Assembly: GCA_020851785.1 (NCBI GenBank)
Contig: JADZCC010000070.1
Location: forward strand, 1-36,400
Length of the DNA stretch: 36,400 nucleotides
Direction of reading: 5' to 3'
Origin: Anaerolineales bacterium
GTDB lineage: Bacteria > Chloroflexota > Anaerolineae > Anaerolineales > Villigracilaceae
A program made the translations under genes and the position numbers. Of the stretch, positions 23,204 through 31,390 are shown piece by piece. How positions within the stretch are numbered: position 1 is the stretch's first letter; each line of letters begins with the position of its first letter. The notes under the pieces are model-generated. The model was not told the origin of the DNA. It saw only the letters and a program-made list of their open reading frames with translations, and did no database searches.

Positions 23204-24940
23204 CTACAACTCCGTTCCGGCTTCAGCGTCAAGATGGTGCAGTTCTCGTTTTGCGGCTTGAGAGGGCCACAAGCCTTCCGGCTTGACGAGCATCATAATG
23301 ATCAAGACCGCCCCGTAGAGTAAATAGCGGAACTCGGAAACTTCGCGGAGGAGTTCGGGAAGCCCAATCAGGGCAATTGCGCCGACGATCACGCCGGGGA
23401 TGCTTCCCATGCCGCCCACGATGATCAGCGCCACGACGTTGATTGAGACGATTAACTGCATACTGGAGGCGAAGATGGAGCCGATGAGTGTGGCGAAGAT
23501 TGCGCCGCCCAAACCGGCCATGGCCGCGCCGAGCATATAAGCCAACAACTTGGTTTGAATCAAGTTGATGCCCAGCGCTTCGGCCACGTCTTCATCCTCG
23601 CGGATGGCCATCCAGGCGCGTCCGAGACGAGATTCGCGCAAGCGCCAGGAAACAAATGCAATCAAAATCGCGCTGAAAATCGCCAGATAGTAAATATCCT
23701 GCGGATCTTTAAGTTCAATGCCGCGACACATGCGCGGAACGTCAATTTTGGTAAACGCCTCCAAAACGCCGATACACGGCTTTTGAATGCCAATGACGCC
23801 CTGCGGGCCGCCAAAATAATTAATCAGGAAGTCGGAACCGGCCAACAGGCGGACGATTTCACCAAAGCCCAACGTGGCAATCGCTAAATAGTCGCCGCGC
23901 ACGCCCAACACCGGAAGCCCAAGCACAAACCCAGCGCACATCGCCACGAGGACGGCAATCGGAACCGCCGCCCAAAAAGAGATGTGTTGCATTCCGAACG
24001 GTCCATAGGAGGTGAGCAGGCCCACTGTGTAAGCGCCAATGGCGTAGAAGGCTACAAAGCCCAGATCCAGCAAGCCTGCGAAGCCGAGGGTGACGTTTAG
24101 CCCCAGCCCCATGAGGATGTAGAGCGCGACGATGACGATGACCTGCGCGATGAACGGGCCGGAAACTCTGGGCAAGCCGAGGGCGATGATCCCTATGATC
24201 ACAATGGCCACAACGCGCAGTCCAATTTTTCCGCCTTTGGGTAAGTTCGAAGCGCTGGTTTTAATTTGTTTTCCAAAGGCTGACCAAAATGCGGAAATTG
24301 CGCCAACAAGGACAAAGAAAATGCTTGCGCCGGGAACCGTCATGCCAGTTTGGCCGAAGAGATACTTGGCGATCTTTTCTCCCTTCTCACCTTGATTGAT
24401 GATGACGACGCGGAACAAGCCGGAGAAGAGCGCCATGAAAAAGAGAAACAGCACGGCATGGAAAAGCGGGCGACGAACGCTCGTTGGGATAAGCGGAAAA
24501 GCCGCTCCAAGCAACCCGGAAATTGCGCCAGCCGCCGGAAGAATCCATGCTCCGCCTATGCCTTTTTCAAAGGTTAGGACTTTATACAAAGCCGGTGAGG
24601 CGTTGAGGAAAACGGCGCGGAAGTTGATTTTGTCGCCTGCGAGGATGAACAAAGCGAGTACCAATCCCACGGTGAGCCCGGCAACGAGTCCAGCCGTCAG
24701 CCCGGAGAAAGCGCTGGGAGAACGGAGCAGTTGCGAGGTCCGCCGGGCCGCGATCAGCCCGCAGGAAACGCTAATCGCCAGCAAGACGAACTGCCCGAGC
24801 GTGATGACCTTTTCAATCACAGCGCGTTTGCTGAATATTTCGGTCATCCCAATCAGACAGATGAAGAGCGCAATGGCGCCGCCTAACAGGCCGATTTTGA
24901 GCGCGCTCCAAAGAAAGTTTTCTTTTGTGATCTCATTCAT
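23204..24940 (-). CDS. livM: Liv permease LivM with long N-terminal membrane extension
   Basis: Permease subunit of the Liv importer. 578 residues, while most LivM are about 300-425. The standard core begins near residue 240 and includes LGLNVTLGFAGLLDLGFVAFYAIGAYT and the ATPase-contacting loop SRLGRAWMAIREDEDVAEALGIN, then GGMGSIPGVIVGA and a C-terminal LVKPEGLWPS. The first about 235 residues add roughly six hydrophobic segments that I do not recognise. The frame is continuous and the start has GAAGG upstream inside the end of livH. Four bases separate it from livH. Confidence 0.92.
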   Translation of the reverse strand: MNEITKENFLWSALKIGLLGGAIALFICLIGMTEIFSKRAVIEKVITLGQFVLLAISVSCGLIAARRTSQLLRSPSAFSGLTAGLVAGLTVGLVLALFILAGDKINFRAVFLNASPALYKVLTFEKGIGGAWILPAAGAISGLLGAAFPLIPTSVRRPLFHAVLFLFFMALFSGLFRVVIINQGEKGEKIAKYLFGQTGMTVPGASIFFVLVGAISAFWSAFGKQIKTSASNLPKGGKIGLRVVAIVIIGIIALGLPRVSGPFIAQVIVIVALYILMGLGLNVTLGFAGLLDLGFVAFYAIGAYTVGLLTSYGPFGMQHISFWAAVPIAVLVAMCAGFVLGLPVLGVRGDYLAIATLGFGEIVRLLAGSDFLINYFGGPQGVIGIQKPCIGVLEAFTKIDVPRMCRGIELKDPQDIYYLAIFSAILIAFVSWRLRESRLGRAWMAIREDEDVAEALGINLIQTKLLAYMLGAAMAGLGGAIFATLIGSIFASSMQLIVSINVVALIIVGGMGSIPGVIVGAIALIGLPELLREVSEFRYLLYGAVLIIMMLVKPEGLWPSQAAKRELHHLDAEAGTEL

Positions 24941-24944
24941 CGGA

Positions 24945-26012
24945 TTAGGCCTTCTTTTTCGACAGACGTTCGCCCAAAATACCCGATGGGCGGAAGAGTA
25001 GAATCATCACCAGCATGGTATAGGCAATCACATCTTTGAGCTGGTAGGGGCGTGGAATGCCAAGACCTTCCAGGAAGAGCGAGGGTCCGATCGATTCGAA
25101 TACGCCCAGCACTAAACCGCCGACCATGGCGCCGGGAATGTTTCCAATCCCGCCCAAAACGGCGGCGGTAAAAGCCTTGATTCCGGGAGTGAACCCCATG
25201 AAGAAGTCAATTTGGCGATACACCAAGGAGAAGAGTACGCCTGCCGCGCCAGCCATGGCCGCGCCCAGCGCAAAGGTGGAAACGATGATGCGATTGACGT
25301 CTATGCCCATTAAGGCGGCGGTATCCTGACTTTCAGAAACGGCCCGCATGGCTTTGCCGACTTTGGTGTACATGACGATAAAATATAAAATTGCCATCAT
25401 AATTGCGGCGGCGGCCACGACCAAAACTTGAACCTTCTGAATTTCAACGTTGAAGATCGTCCATCCGCCATCCAGAGCTTTGATCGGCGGGTAGGCGTAT
25501 TTTCCAGGTCCGAAAAAGCCACGAAAGGCGTATTCTAAAAAGAAAGATGCGCCGATCGCGCTAATCAGCGGGACGAGGCGCGGGGCGTTTCGTAGCGGGC
25601 GGTAGGCGATGCGCTCGACCAGCATGGCAATCGCCGCGGCGAGGATCATCGCAAAGAGGACGGGGATTAATAAACCGAGAAAAGGGTTGCGATCCACAAA
25701 GCCAATGGTATTTAACCAGGTGGCTACAAAGTATGCGCCGAAGGCGCCGGTCATAAAGATATCGCCATGCGCAAAGTTGATCATCCTTAAAATACCGTAC
25801 ACCATCGTGTAGCCCAGGGCGATCAACGCGTAAATCGCGCCTTGCGCCACGCCAAATACGACGAAACCAATCCACTGTTCGCTGGTGTAATGTCCTTTGG
25901 AAACGGTGACAATCGTTCCAATGACAATCGCTAAAAGAATTGCAATGCGAATCCCCCATAAGAATCCGGTAACAACTAGGTCCAGCATGCGTTCGCCAAA
26001 ACTCGTGCGCAT
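24945..26012 (-). CDS. livH: Liv permease LivH
   Basis: Permease subunit of the Liv importer. 355 residues, slightly long because of an extra N-terminal helix (residues about 10-35). Family blocks: GVAQGAIYALIALGYTMVYGILRMINFAHGDIFMTGAF, the coupling loop TKVGKAMRAVSESQDTAALMGIDVN, GGIGNIPGAMVGGLVLG and a C-terminal MILLFRPSGILGER. The ATG has AAGGAG five bases upstream. A strong hairpin between it and the binding-protein gene probably lowers downstream expression relative to the binding protein. Confidence 0.95.
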   Translation of the reverse strand: MRTSFGERMLDLVVTGFLWGIRIAILLAIVIGTIVTVSKGHYTSEQWIGFVVFGVAQGAIYALIALGYTMVYGILRMINFAHGDIFMTGAFGAYFVATWLNTIGFVDRNPFLGLLIPVLFAMILAAAIAMLVERIAYRPLRNAPRLVPLISAIGASFFLEYAFRGFFGPGKYAYPPIKALDGGWTIFNVEIQKVQVLVVAAAAIMMAILYFIVMYTKVGKAMRAVSESQDTAALMGIDVNRIIVSTFALGAAMAGAAGVLFSLVYRQIDFFMGFTPGIKAFTAAVLGGIGNIPGAMVGGLVLGVFESIGPSLFLEGLGIPRPYQLKDVIAYTMLVMILLFRPSGILGERLSKKKA

Positions 26013-26039
26013 GAAAACTCCTTAATTAAAAAGTTACAA

Positions 26040-26066
26040 AGAGTGAGGCAGAAACTGCCTCACTCT
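26040..26066 (-). terminator. hairpin between binding-protein gene and livH (partial terminator)
   Basis: Perfect 12-bp stem AGAGTGAGGCAG / CTGCCTCACTCT with a three-base loop, followed on the minus strand by TTGTAACTTTTT. It lies inside the operon, so it is likely a partial terminator or mRNA-stability structure that keeps the binding protein in excess, an arrangement common in ABC importer operons. Confidence 0.75.
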
Positions 26067-26085
26067 CGTCGTACTAGCCTTTAGA

Positions 26086-27408
26086 TTACGGCCAAACTTT
26101 CTTGGGATTCGGGTTCGTGGGGTCGGCAGGATTCCAAGAGGCGGGATCCGCGTTCACAACTTGGTACACCGCAATCACCGGAGCGCCGCAGTCGCCGGAG
26201 GGCGAGCAGGACAGGTTACCGGTAATGCCGGGGAAGTCCTTGGTCGCGTAGATCGCGTCGCGCAGGGCCTGGCGGGGAACGTAGACGGTTCCGTCCGCTT
26301 CCACAACGGCAACTTTTTCGAGGGCGGCAAAGATGATGTTCGCCGCATCGTAAGCGTGCGCGTGGAAGGTGGAGAGCGTGGAACCACCGTATTTCGCTTC
26401 GTGCTTCTTGAGGAAGCCAGCGTAGTCGCCGGTGAAGGCGCTGAAGTCTGGGCTGGAGAGGTACACGCCTTCAACGTTGGGGCCGGAGGCCTTCAAGAAG
26501 TCGGGGCTGAAGATACCGTCAGAACCGGCCAATTTGACATCTTCCAAACCGGGGACGTCGCGGACTTGAGCGGTGATGTAACCGCCGACAGCCACGAAGA
26601 CCGGGTAGTAGATGAATTCAGGTTGCTTGGCGGCAATCGTGGTCAACACCGGTTTCATGTCGGTGGCGTCCTTGGCGACAGCTTCCTGAGCGACGATTTC
26701 GCCGCCGAGTTCTTTGAAGTTGTCAGAGAAGACCTGTTGCAAAGCCTGAGCGTAAGCGGAACCATCGTGGATGGTCGCGGCTTTGCGAACGCCGAGGAAG
26801 TTGTAGGCGAATTCAGCCACAGCCTTGCCCTGGAAGGCGTCGCTATGAGCGGTGCGGAGATAACCGGCGTAGTCAGGACCGCGATTGGGATCGGTGAGGG
26901 CTGGGCGCGTGTTGGACGGGGAGATGGTGGTCAACCCGGCTTGGGTGATCGCGGCGATACCGCCAACGGTTTCATCCGAGCAGGTGGAGCCAACCAAAGC
27001 GACGATGGAAGTGTCGGTCGCCAACTTGGAAGCGGCAGTGGCGCCGCCTTCCGGGGTGCACAGCGCATCTTCGGTGGTCAAGAGGATGTCGTGACCGAGA
27101 AGTTTTCCGCCTTTGTCATCAATGGCGATTTCAACGCCACGCTTGGAATCTTCACCGAGGGAGCTATCTGCGCCGGAGAGCACGCCCCAGAACGCCATGT
27201 GCAGGGGTTCATCAGGAGCAATCTTGACACAGCCGAGCGCGTCGGTACATTCGTAAGCGGCGGCGGGGGCGTCGGTAGCCGCAGGGGCATCCGTGGCGGC
27301 GGGGGCGTCGGTGGCGGCAGGGGCCTGGGTGGCCGCTGTTCCACAGGCGGTTAACGCCATGCTGGCGATCACCAGCAGAGAAAGCAAAGTGAACAAACGC
27401 TTATTCAT
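26086..27408 (-). CDS. branched-chain amino-acid ABC transporter substrate-binding lipoprotein
   Basis: Extracytoplasmic receptor of the Liv importer, type I periplasmic binding fold. 440 residues. Lipobox LTAC puts the lipidated Cys at 21. It is followed by a repeat linker (APAATD three times) and the mature domain from about 60, with IDDKGG, LVGSTCSDETVGG and TISPSNTRPALTDPNRG typical of LivJ/LivK-like receptors. The start has GGAGGAG about ten bases upstream. The leader of this gene carries two promoters, a hairpin and a short upstream ORF whose stop overlaps this ribosome site. First gene of the liv operon. The ligand cannot be fixed; neutral amino acids are likely. Confidence 0.92.
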   Translation of the reverse strand: MNKRLFTLLSLLVIASMALTACGTAATQAPAATDAPAATDAPAATDAPAAAYECTDALGCVKIAPDEPLHMAFWGVLSGADSSLGEDSKRGVEIAIDDKGGKLLGHDILLTTEDALCTPEGGATAASKLATDTSIVALVGSTCSDETVGGIAAITQAGLTTISPSNTRPALTDPNRGPDYAGYLRTAHSDAFQGKAVAEFAYNFLGVRKAATIHDGSAYAQALQQVFSDNFKELGGEIVAQEAVAKDATDMKPVLTTIAAKQPEFIYYPVFVAVGGYITAQVRDVPGLEDVKLAGSDGIFSPDFLKASGPNVEGVYLSSPDFSAFTGDYAGFLKKHEAKYGGSTLSTFHAHAYDAANIIFAALEKVAVVEADGTVYVPRQALRDAIYATKDFPGITGNLSCSPSGDCGAPVIAVYQVVNADPASWNPADPTNPNPKKVWP

Positions 27409-27414
27409 TGAAAC

Positions 27415-27498
27415 TTACTCCTCCAAAATTCTCAAAATATGTGAATTCCCGCTGACGCGGGGGACAATACGAGCAGACCATGCTTGCGGTGTCGGCAT
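27415..27498 (-). CDS. 27-codon upstream ORF (possible leader peptide) before the liv operon
   Basis: Reading frame from ATG 27498 to TAA 27417-27415. It begins MPTPQAWSARIVPRVSG and ends with ILRILEE, giving three Ile, two Leu and two Val in 27 residues. A GAGG lies five bases before the ATG within GAGGAGGTG. The stop codon comes directly after the GGAGGAG used as Shine-Dalgarno by the binding-protein gene, so translation of this frame would pass through that site. A short GCGGG/CCCGC hairpin lies within it. It could be a regulatory leader or a chance frame. Confidence 0.4.
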   Translation of the reverse strand: MPTPQAWSARIVPRVSGNSHILRILEE

Positions 27499-27529
27499 CA
27501 CCTCCTCACAATGAGATATTTTTCGTCTT

Positions 27530-27557
27530 ATTATAAAAGAAAGCCTGAAGTTATCCA
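27530..27557 (-). promoter_or_regulatory. promoter P2 of the liv operon
   Basis: TGGATA, 16-base spacer, TATAAT on the minus strand. The transcript would begin near 27523, giving a leader of about 115 bases that contains the short upstream ORF. The -35 box lies in one arm of the hairpin at 27542-27580. Confidence 0.55.
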
Positions 27558-27580
27558 GCGGATAATTTCATGGCCAGGCT
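27542..27580 (-). terminator. terminator-like hairpin in the liv leader
   Basis: On the minus strand, GAAATTATCC pairs with GGATAACTTC across a three-base loop, with an outer AGCCTG/CAGGCT stem, and is followed by TTTCTTTT. It lies between promoters P1 and P2, so a P1 transcript would end here after about 80 bases unless it reads through. It may also end transcription coming from the upstream gene. Confidence 0.6.
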
Positions 27581-27622
27581 ACAATGGAAGGATAAGACCT
27601 TTCAATTTTATTAGCTTAATTA

Positions 27623-27651
27623 ATCATAAGGGCTTTTTAGTGACAGGTCAA
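27623..27651 (-). promoter_or_regulatory. promoter P1 upstream of the liv operon
   Basis: TTGACC, 17-base spacer, TATGAT on the minus strand: the best sigma-70 match in this leader. Expected start near 27616. It is separated from the binding-protein gene by the terminator-like hairpin. Confidence 0.65.
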
Positions 27652-27668
27652 GGATATTAAATGGGGAT

Positions 27669-28142
27669 TTAGGTTGTGGGTTTATACAACAACTTTTCCC
27701 GGATCCTCAAATCGGCGTTGCGAATTTTCATCGCCAGGTCCGCCGCCAGATTGTACATGAGGCGATAGCCCAATTGCGGGTAAGTCTCGCAGAGCATCAG
27801 CAGTTGATCTCGTGCAATCGTCAGCAGGCGGGTGTCTTTTTGGACCGCCCGCGCCGAAGCCGAGCGCAGACCTTCATCTACCAGCGCAATTTCGCCAAAA
27901 GACTGCCCGCGGCGCAAGCGCGCAATGACGCTTTCCGTAGGTTCGTCGGGGCGATTGATAAAAATATCCACTTCGCCTTGCGCGATGATGTACAACTCTT
28001 TGCTATCGCTATTTTCTTGAAAGATCAATTCCCCCATGCCGAACTGAATTTCCCGACAAAGGTTGGAAACCAACTCCAACTGCGTGGGCGTAAGCTGGTA
28101 AAAAATATCGCTTTGTTTGAGGAAACTCACCAGAGAACTCAT
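27669..28142 (-). CDS. stand-alone cyclic-nucleotide-binding domain protein
   Basis: 157 residues from the ATG at 28142 (SSLVSFLKQSDIF). An in-frame TTG 51 bases upstream is unlikely because it lies within a good promoter match. The whole protein is one cNMP-binding domain: ELYIIAQGEVDIFI, the phosphate-binding cassette GQSFGEIALVDEGLRSASARA with its Glu and Arg, then two or more C-terminal helices. There is no helix-turn-helix, so it is not a Crp-type regulator by itself. It may be a sensor that acts through a partner. A weak AAAGGA lies 12 bases upstream. It reads towards the liv operon, but promoters and a hairpin separate them. Confidence 0.85.
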   Translation of the reverse strand: MSSLVSFLKQSDIFYQLTPTQLELVSNLCREIQFGMGELIFQENSDSKELYIIAQGEVDIFINRPDEPTESVIARLRRGQSFGEIALVDEGLRSASARAVQKDTRLLTIARDQLLMLCETYPQLGYRLMYNLAADLAMKIRNADLRIREKLLYKPTT

Positions 28143-28164
28143 GGGCTTTGAAATCCTTTGCGAA

Positions 28165-28193
28165 AGTTTAACATACTCATAGATGAAGCGCAA
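28165..28193 (-). promoter_or_regulatory. promoter of the cNMP-binding protein gene
   Basis: TTGCGC, 17-base spacer, TAAACT on the minus strand, giving a start near 28158 and a leader of about 16 bases before the ATG at 28142. Confidence 0.45.
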
Positions 28194-28238
28194 CGCCTCA
28201 ACCTACGGGAAGTCTGGGTTCTACTTAAAAGGCATTTC

Positions 28239-29633
28239 CTACGGGTAAGTATTCTTCAGCCACTCCAGCGGATTGACCTGCACGCCGCCAACCCACATCT
28301 CAAAATGCAGGTGCGGGCCGGTCACGTGGCCGGTTGCGCCAATCTTGCCAATCACTTGACCGGCTTGAATAGCCTGCCCAACAGTGACGTAAATTTCCTC
28401 CTGATGCGCGTAAAGCGTGTACACGCCCCAGCCGTTGTCTATGATCGTGGCGTTACCGCGTAAAAACACCGAGCCGGTAAAAGCCACCACGCCGGGCGCG
28501 GCCGCATAAATATCAAACGGGTGCTCCTGCGAACAGACCCCATAATCCACCCCGCTGTGAAAGTAGGAATAGCGCGCGTCGTTGAAGAGGAAGTAACGCG
28601 GCGTGCCGAACCATTCAGTAATGCACGAGGGCAGGCCAACCGGCAGGATGAAATCGCCATCCCAATATTTTTGCGGCGTAACGTTTGCGACAATCGCTTC
28701 AATTTGTTTCGTTTCCGGTTCTAGCGTGGCCGGGTCTATCGAAGGGACGACCTGCTCGTCAATGCGCTGATCGCCGCGCGTGACCAAAATCATCTGCTCA
28801 AAAGATTCGGTACTGCCATCCGGCAGGGCCGCGTCCAAGCGGAGCGGGTAAACGCCCAGTGGAAGCGTCACCAGAACGCCCTGTAAGGCCACCATGCGCC
28901 CATCTCCCAATGGGAAGAAGTGAAGCGGACGATCCACCAGCGTTCCGCTTAAGGCAACGTTTTCGGCAGGGTGGATGACCAGTTCGGTTGTGCCGCCTTG
29001 CTTAATGGGCAAACTGCGAATTTCCGCGCTGAGAAATGCAGAGGGTAAATGCACGGGGTTTGCGGTGGTTTCGCCGCCTGGCGCGAAGAACGTATCGCCG
29101 GGGATCGCATCCCATGAGCCTTGTAGATGATTGTAGTGAGCCAGCGTCCATGGATCGGTCCCTTTTTTGATGGCCGCTTCCAATAGGGATTCGCCCGCCG
29201 CAGGCGAGACCTGTGTGTTTAGCCCGTCGCCGTTGGCCTGGGTGGGGACGATCATGCTGGCGCCGACGTAGAATTCATTCGGGCTGACGAGGTGATTTAA
29301 TTTTTTGAAGAGCGTCTCGGAGATTTGAGTTTTACGAATCAGGGCGCGATAGGAATTGCCAAAGTTAATCAGCGTGGTATCCAACACGCCGTTCACGCCT
29401 TCGAGGCCCGGGATGATTAATTGTTGCCCCACCGTCAATTGATTGGCGTTGACGATGCCGTTGGCTTCCATTAAATCATTCATATCCACGCTGAAGCGGC
29501 TGGCGATGGTGGAGAGGCTGTCGCCGGGTTGCACAATGTAAATGGGGCCGGTTCCGCCTTCTTGCGCTTTTACAGGCTGTGAGGAGGTCGCCAGAATAAG
29601 GATGAACAAACCTAAAACGAGACGCTTAAACAT
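28239..29633 (-). CDS. secreted LysM and M23 peptidase protein
   Basis: 464 residues. Signal peptide to about residue 23 (SQPVKA-Q), a LysM domain at about 31-75 (YIVQPGDSLSTIASRFSVDMNDLMEANGI), a second LysM-like stretch, a middle beta-rich region, and a C-terminal M23 (LytM) peptidase domain with zinc motifs HSGVDYG and HLHFEMW. A peptidoglycan hydrolase, or its scaffold, outside the cell; both zinc-binding motifs are intact, so activity is likely. The ATG at 29633 overlaps the DUF192 stop by eight bases, so it is coupled. A TTG six bases earlier is less likely. Confidence 0.92.
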   Translation of the reverse strand: MFKRLVLGLFILILATSSQPVKAQEGGTGPIYIVQPGDSLSTIASRFSVDMNDLMEANGIVNANQLTVGQQLIIPGLEGVNGVLDTTLINFGNSYRALIRKTQISETLFKKLNHLVSPNEFYVGASMIVPTQANGDGLNTQVSPAAGESLLEAAIKKGTDPWTLAHYNHLQGSWDAIPGDTFFAPGGETTANPVHLPSAFLSAEIRSLPIKQGGTTELVIHPAENVALSGTLVDRPLHFFPLGDGRMVALQGVLVTLPLGVYPLRLDAALPDGSTESFEQMILVTRGDQRIDEQVVPSIDPATLEPETKQIEAIVANVTPQKYWDGDFILPVGLPSCITEWFGTPRYFLFNDARYSYFHSGVDYGVCSQEHPFDIYAAAPGVVAFTGSVFLRGNATIIDNGWGVYTLYAHQEEIYVTVGQAIQAGQVIGKIGATGHVTGPHLHFEMWVGGVQVNPLEWLKNTYP

Positions 29634-29997
29634 GTTCAATTTCCACTTTGTCGCCGATGGCGTAATCTGTAAAACGGTTTGGGTGAATTTCCAGCGTGTA
29701 TTTGGCTGGGGCGGCGGAAATGTAGAAAGGCTTCCAGGCTTTGGCGATGACTTTATCTACCACCGTTAAATCAGAGTTGATCCAAAACACGGCCAGGTCA
29801 AACGGGACGAAGAACATGTGAATGGCCGTGTTGAGGCGTGAATCCTGCGTTTCGGCGAGGAGCAGGCCGTCGTTTAAGTCCAGATGGGAACGAAACATCA
29901 GCCCGCGCAGTTTGGACGCAAACGAATTGGCGTGCCCAACCAGCGCCGGGGAATGGAGCGGAGTCGTTAAATTTTTTATTATAATTTTTTGGGGCAT
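29626..29997 (-). CDS. DUF192 family protein
   Basis: 123 residues, all of it the DUF192 domain: GHANSFASKLRGLMFRSHL, TAIHMFFVPFDLAVFWI and an AKYTLEI block near the end. No signal peptide is seen, although many relatives are secreted. The function of the family is not established. The ATG lacks a ribosome site. A TATAAC/TTTATA sequence ends five to seven bases before it, so a leaderless mRNA is possible. The terminator of the response-regulator gene ends 16 bases before this start. Confidence 0.88.
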   Translation of the reverse strand: MPQKIIIKNLTTPLHSPALVGHANSFASKLRGLMFRSHLDLNDGLLLAETQDSRLNTAIHMFFVPFDLAVFWINSDLTVVDKVIAKAWKPFYISAAPAKYTLEIHPNRFTDYAIGDKVEIEHV

Positions 29998-30013
29998 GAG
30001 CGGTTATAAAATT

Positions 30014-30035
30014 CAGGCGGCTGATGCGCCGCCTG
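30014..30035 (-). terminator. terminator after the response-regulator gene
   Basis: Eight-base perfect stem CAGGCGGC / GCCGCCTG with a six-base loop, followed by AATTTTAT on the minus strand. The T-run is short, so it may be leaky into DUF192. Confidence 0.7.
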
Positions 30036-30052
30036 TGAGAATAAAAATAAGT

Positions 30053-30427
30053 TCAGGAATTTAGAATCTTTTCCACGCTGGCGAGCAGGTCTTGCGGACT
30101 AAACGGCTTGGTGATGTAGTCGTCCACCTTGGCGATGTGCAAGCCGAGAACTTTATCAATGTTTTGGGCTTTGGCGGTGACGACAATGACCGGAATTTTG
30201 CGGGTGGTCTCGTCGGCTTTGATTTGTTGATATACTTCCCAGCCATCCATGTCCGGCATCATCAAATCGAGAAGCACCAAATCGGGAAGCGTGGCCTTTA
30301 CTTTTTTAACGCCTTCCACGCCGCCGGTGGCGCCTTGCACTTCAAACCCGCGCCGCCCGAGGATTAGACGAATCAGGTCAATCATTTCCGCTTCGTCTTC
30401 AATGCAGAGAATCTTTTTATCATTCAT
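30053..30427 (-). CDS. receiver-only response regulator
   Basis: 124 residues, a single CheY-like receiver domain without an output domain. Acidic pocket E10-D11, phosphoacceptor D54 (LLDLMMPDMDGWE), switch Thr84 (VVTAKA) and Lys107 (ITKPFS). It probably relays phosphate or acts through protein contact. No histidine kinase lies in the window. AGGAG is four bases before the ATG. It is divergent from exonuclease III across 53 bases that must hold both promoters. Confidence 0.93.
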   Translation of the reverse strand: MNDKKILCIEDEAEMIDLIRLILGRRGFEVQGATGGVEGVKKVKATLPDLVLLDLMMPDMDGWEVYQQIKADETTRKIPVIVVTAKAQNIDKVLGLHIAKVDDYITKPFSPQDLLASVEKILNS

Positions 30428-30480
30428 GGGACTCCTGTTTTCAAAAATAAGTTTACCATAAAAGGTTTATCAAAAAATTT

Positions 30481-31242
30481 ATGAAGATGATTAGCTGGAA
30501 CGTCAATGGGATTCGAGCGGGGTTGAACAAACAAACATTGGATTGGGCATTTGCTCAAAACGCGGACGCAATTTGCCTGCAGGAAGTGAAGGCTCGGCCC
30601 GAGCAACTCAGCGCTGAACAACGCGCCAGACTTCATCTGCCGTTTGTCTGGAATCCCGCGGAACGCGCCGGGTACAGCGGCGTGGCGACGTTTTACAAAG
30701 ACAAACCGGATGAAATTAAATTGGGCATGGACGAACCTCGGTTTGACGTGGAAGGGCGGATTGTGCAAACCCGTTGGGGGAATCTACGCCTCTTGAACAT
30801 TTACTTTCCAAGCGGTTCGCGTGGGCATGAGCGTGTGGGATATAAACTGGCTTTTTACGAACGCTTATTAAAAGAATTGGACGCTTTACAAAAGCGGGGA
30901 GAGCGCGTCGTCTTAACCGGCGATTTCAACACGGCGCATCAGCCGATGGATTTGAAAAATGCAAAGCAAAATAAAAACACTTCCGGCTTTTTGCCGGAGG
31001 AACGCGAGTGGTTTCAAAAATATTTGGAGCAGGGGTTTGTAGACGCGTTTCGCGCCTTGTACCCGGACAAAATTCAATATACCTGGTGGACGCAAATCCT
31101 CAAGGCGCGCGAGCGCGGCGTGGGCTGGCGGCTGGATTATTTCCTCGTTTCGGAAAACCTGTTTCCGCAGGTGAAAGATGTGATTATCCACGACCAGGTT
31201 TTGGGGTCGGATCACTGCCCGATTGAGTTGATTTTGGATTAG
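30481..31242 (+). CDS. xth: exodeoxyribonuclease III family AP endonuclease
   Basis: Base-excision-repair nuclease, cytoplasmic. 253 residues. Motifs in order: ISWNVNGIRA, LQEVK (metal Glu35), the GYSGVA region, IYFPSG, LTGDFNTAH, YTWW near the end, the RLDYFLVS motif and the C-terminal GSDHCPIEL with the catalytic His. All EEP-fold catalytic blocks are intact. The start MKMISWN lacks a clear Shine-Dalgarno, and a second ATG two codons on is possible. Confidence 0.95.
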   Translation: MKMISWNVNGIRAGLNKQTLDWAFAQNADAICLQEVKARPEQLSAEQRARLHLPFVWNPAERAGYSGVATFYKDKPDEIKLGMDEPRFDVEGRIVQTRWGNLRLLNIYFPSGSRGHERVGYKLAFYERLLKELDALQKRGERVVLTGDFNTAHQPMDLKNAKQNKNTSGFLPEEREWFQKYLEQGFVDAFRALYPDKIQYTWWTQILKARERGVGWRLDYFLVSENLFPQVKDVIIHDQVLGSDHCPIELILD

Positions 31243-31347
31243 GCGGGGCGTATGTCGGAGGTTGGCTGGCAGGCTGGGGCGGGGTGGGCGGCGTATTAGA
31301 AAATCATATAAGATTTCATTAATGGAATGTCATCTGGGGGAATGGCT

Positions 31348-31356
31348 TGGTATAAT
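31348..31356 (+). promoter_or_regulatory. extended -10 promoter of ftsH
   Basis: TGGTATAAT. The -35 region (TGTCAT at the right distance) is poor, so the TG extension probably carries recognition. It leaves a leader of about 28 bases with a GGAGG site before the GTG start. Confidence 0.65.
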
Positions 31357-31390
31357 CCCAGCCTAATAGAAGTAACTTTTGGAGGATTCC

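Noticed and set aside
26161..27354. 397-codon plus-strand open frame opposite the liv binding-protein gene
   Set aside because: Gly/Val-rich, without family features. The minus-strand lipoprotein with lipobox and receptor motifs explains the region.
29634..29639. TTG start of the M23 peptidase gene
   Set aside because: The ATG two codons later gives a normal signal peptide and the usual short overlap with the upstream stop.
31379..31390. TTG start for ftsH
   Set aside because: The TTG overlaps the GGAGG ribosome site of the GTG start 12 bases downstream.
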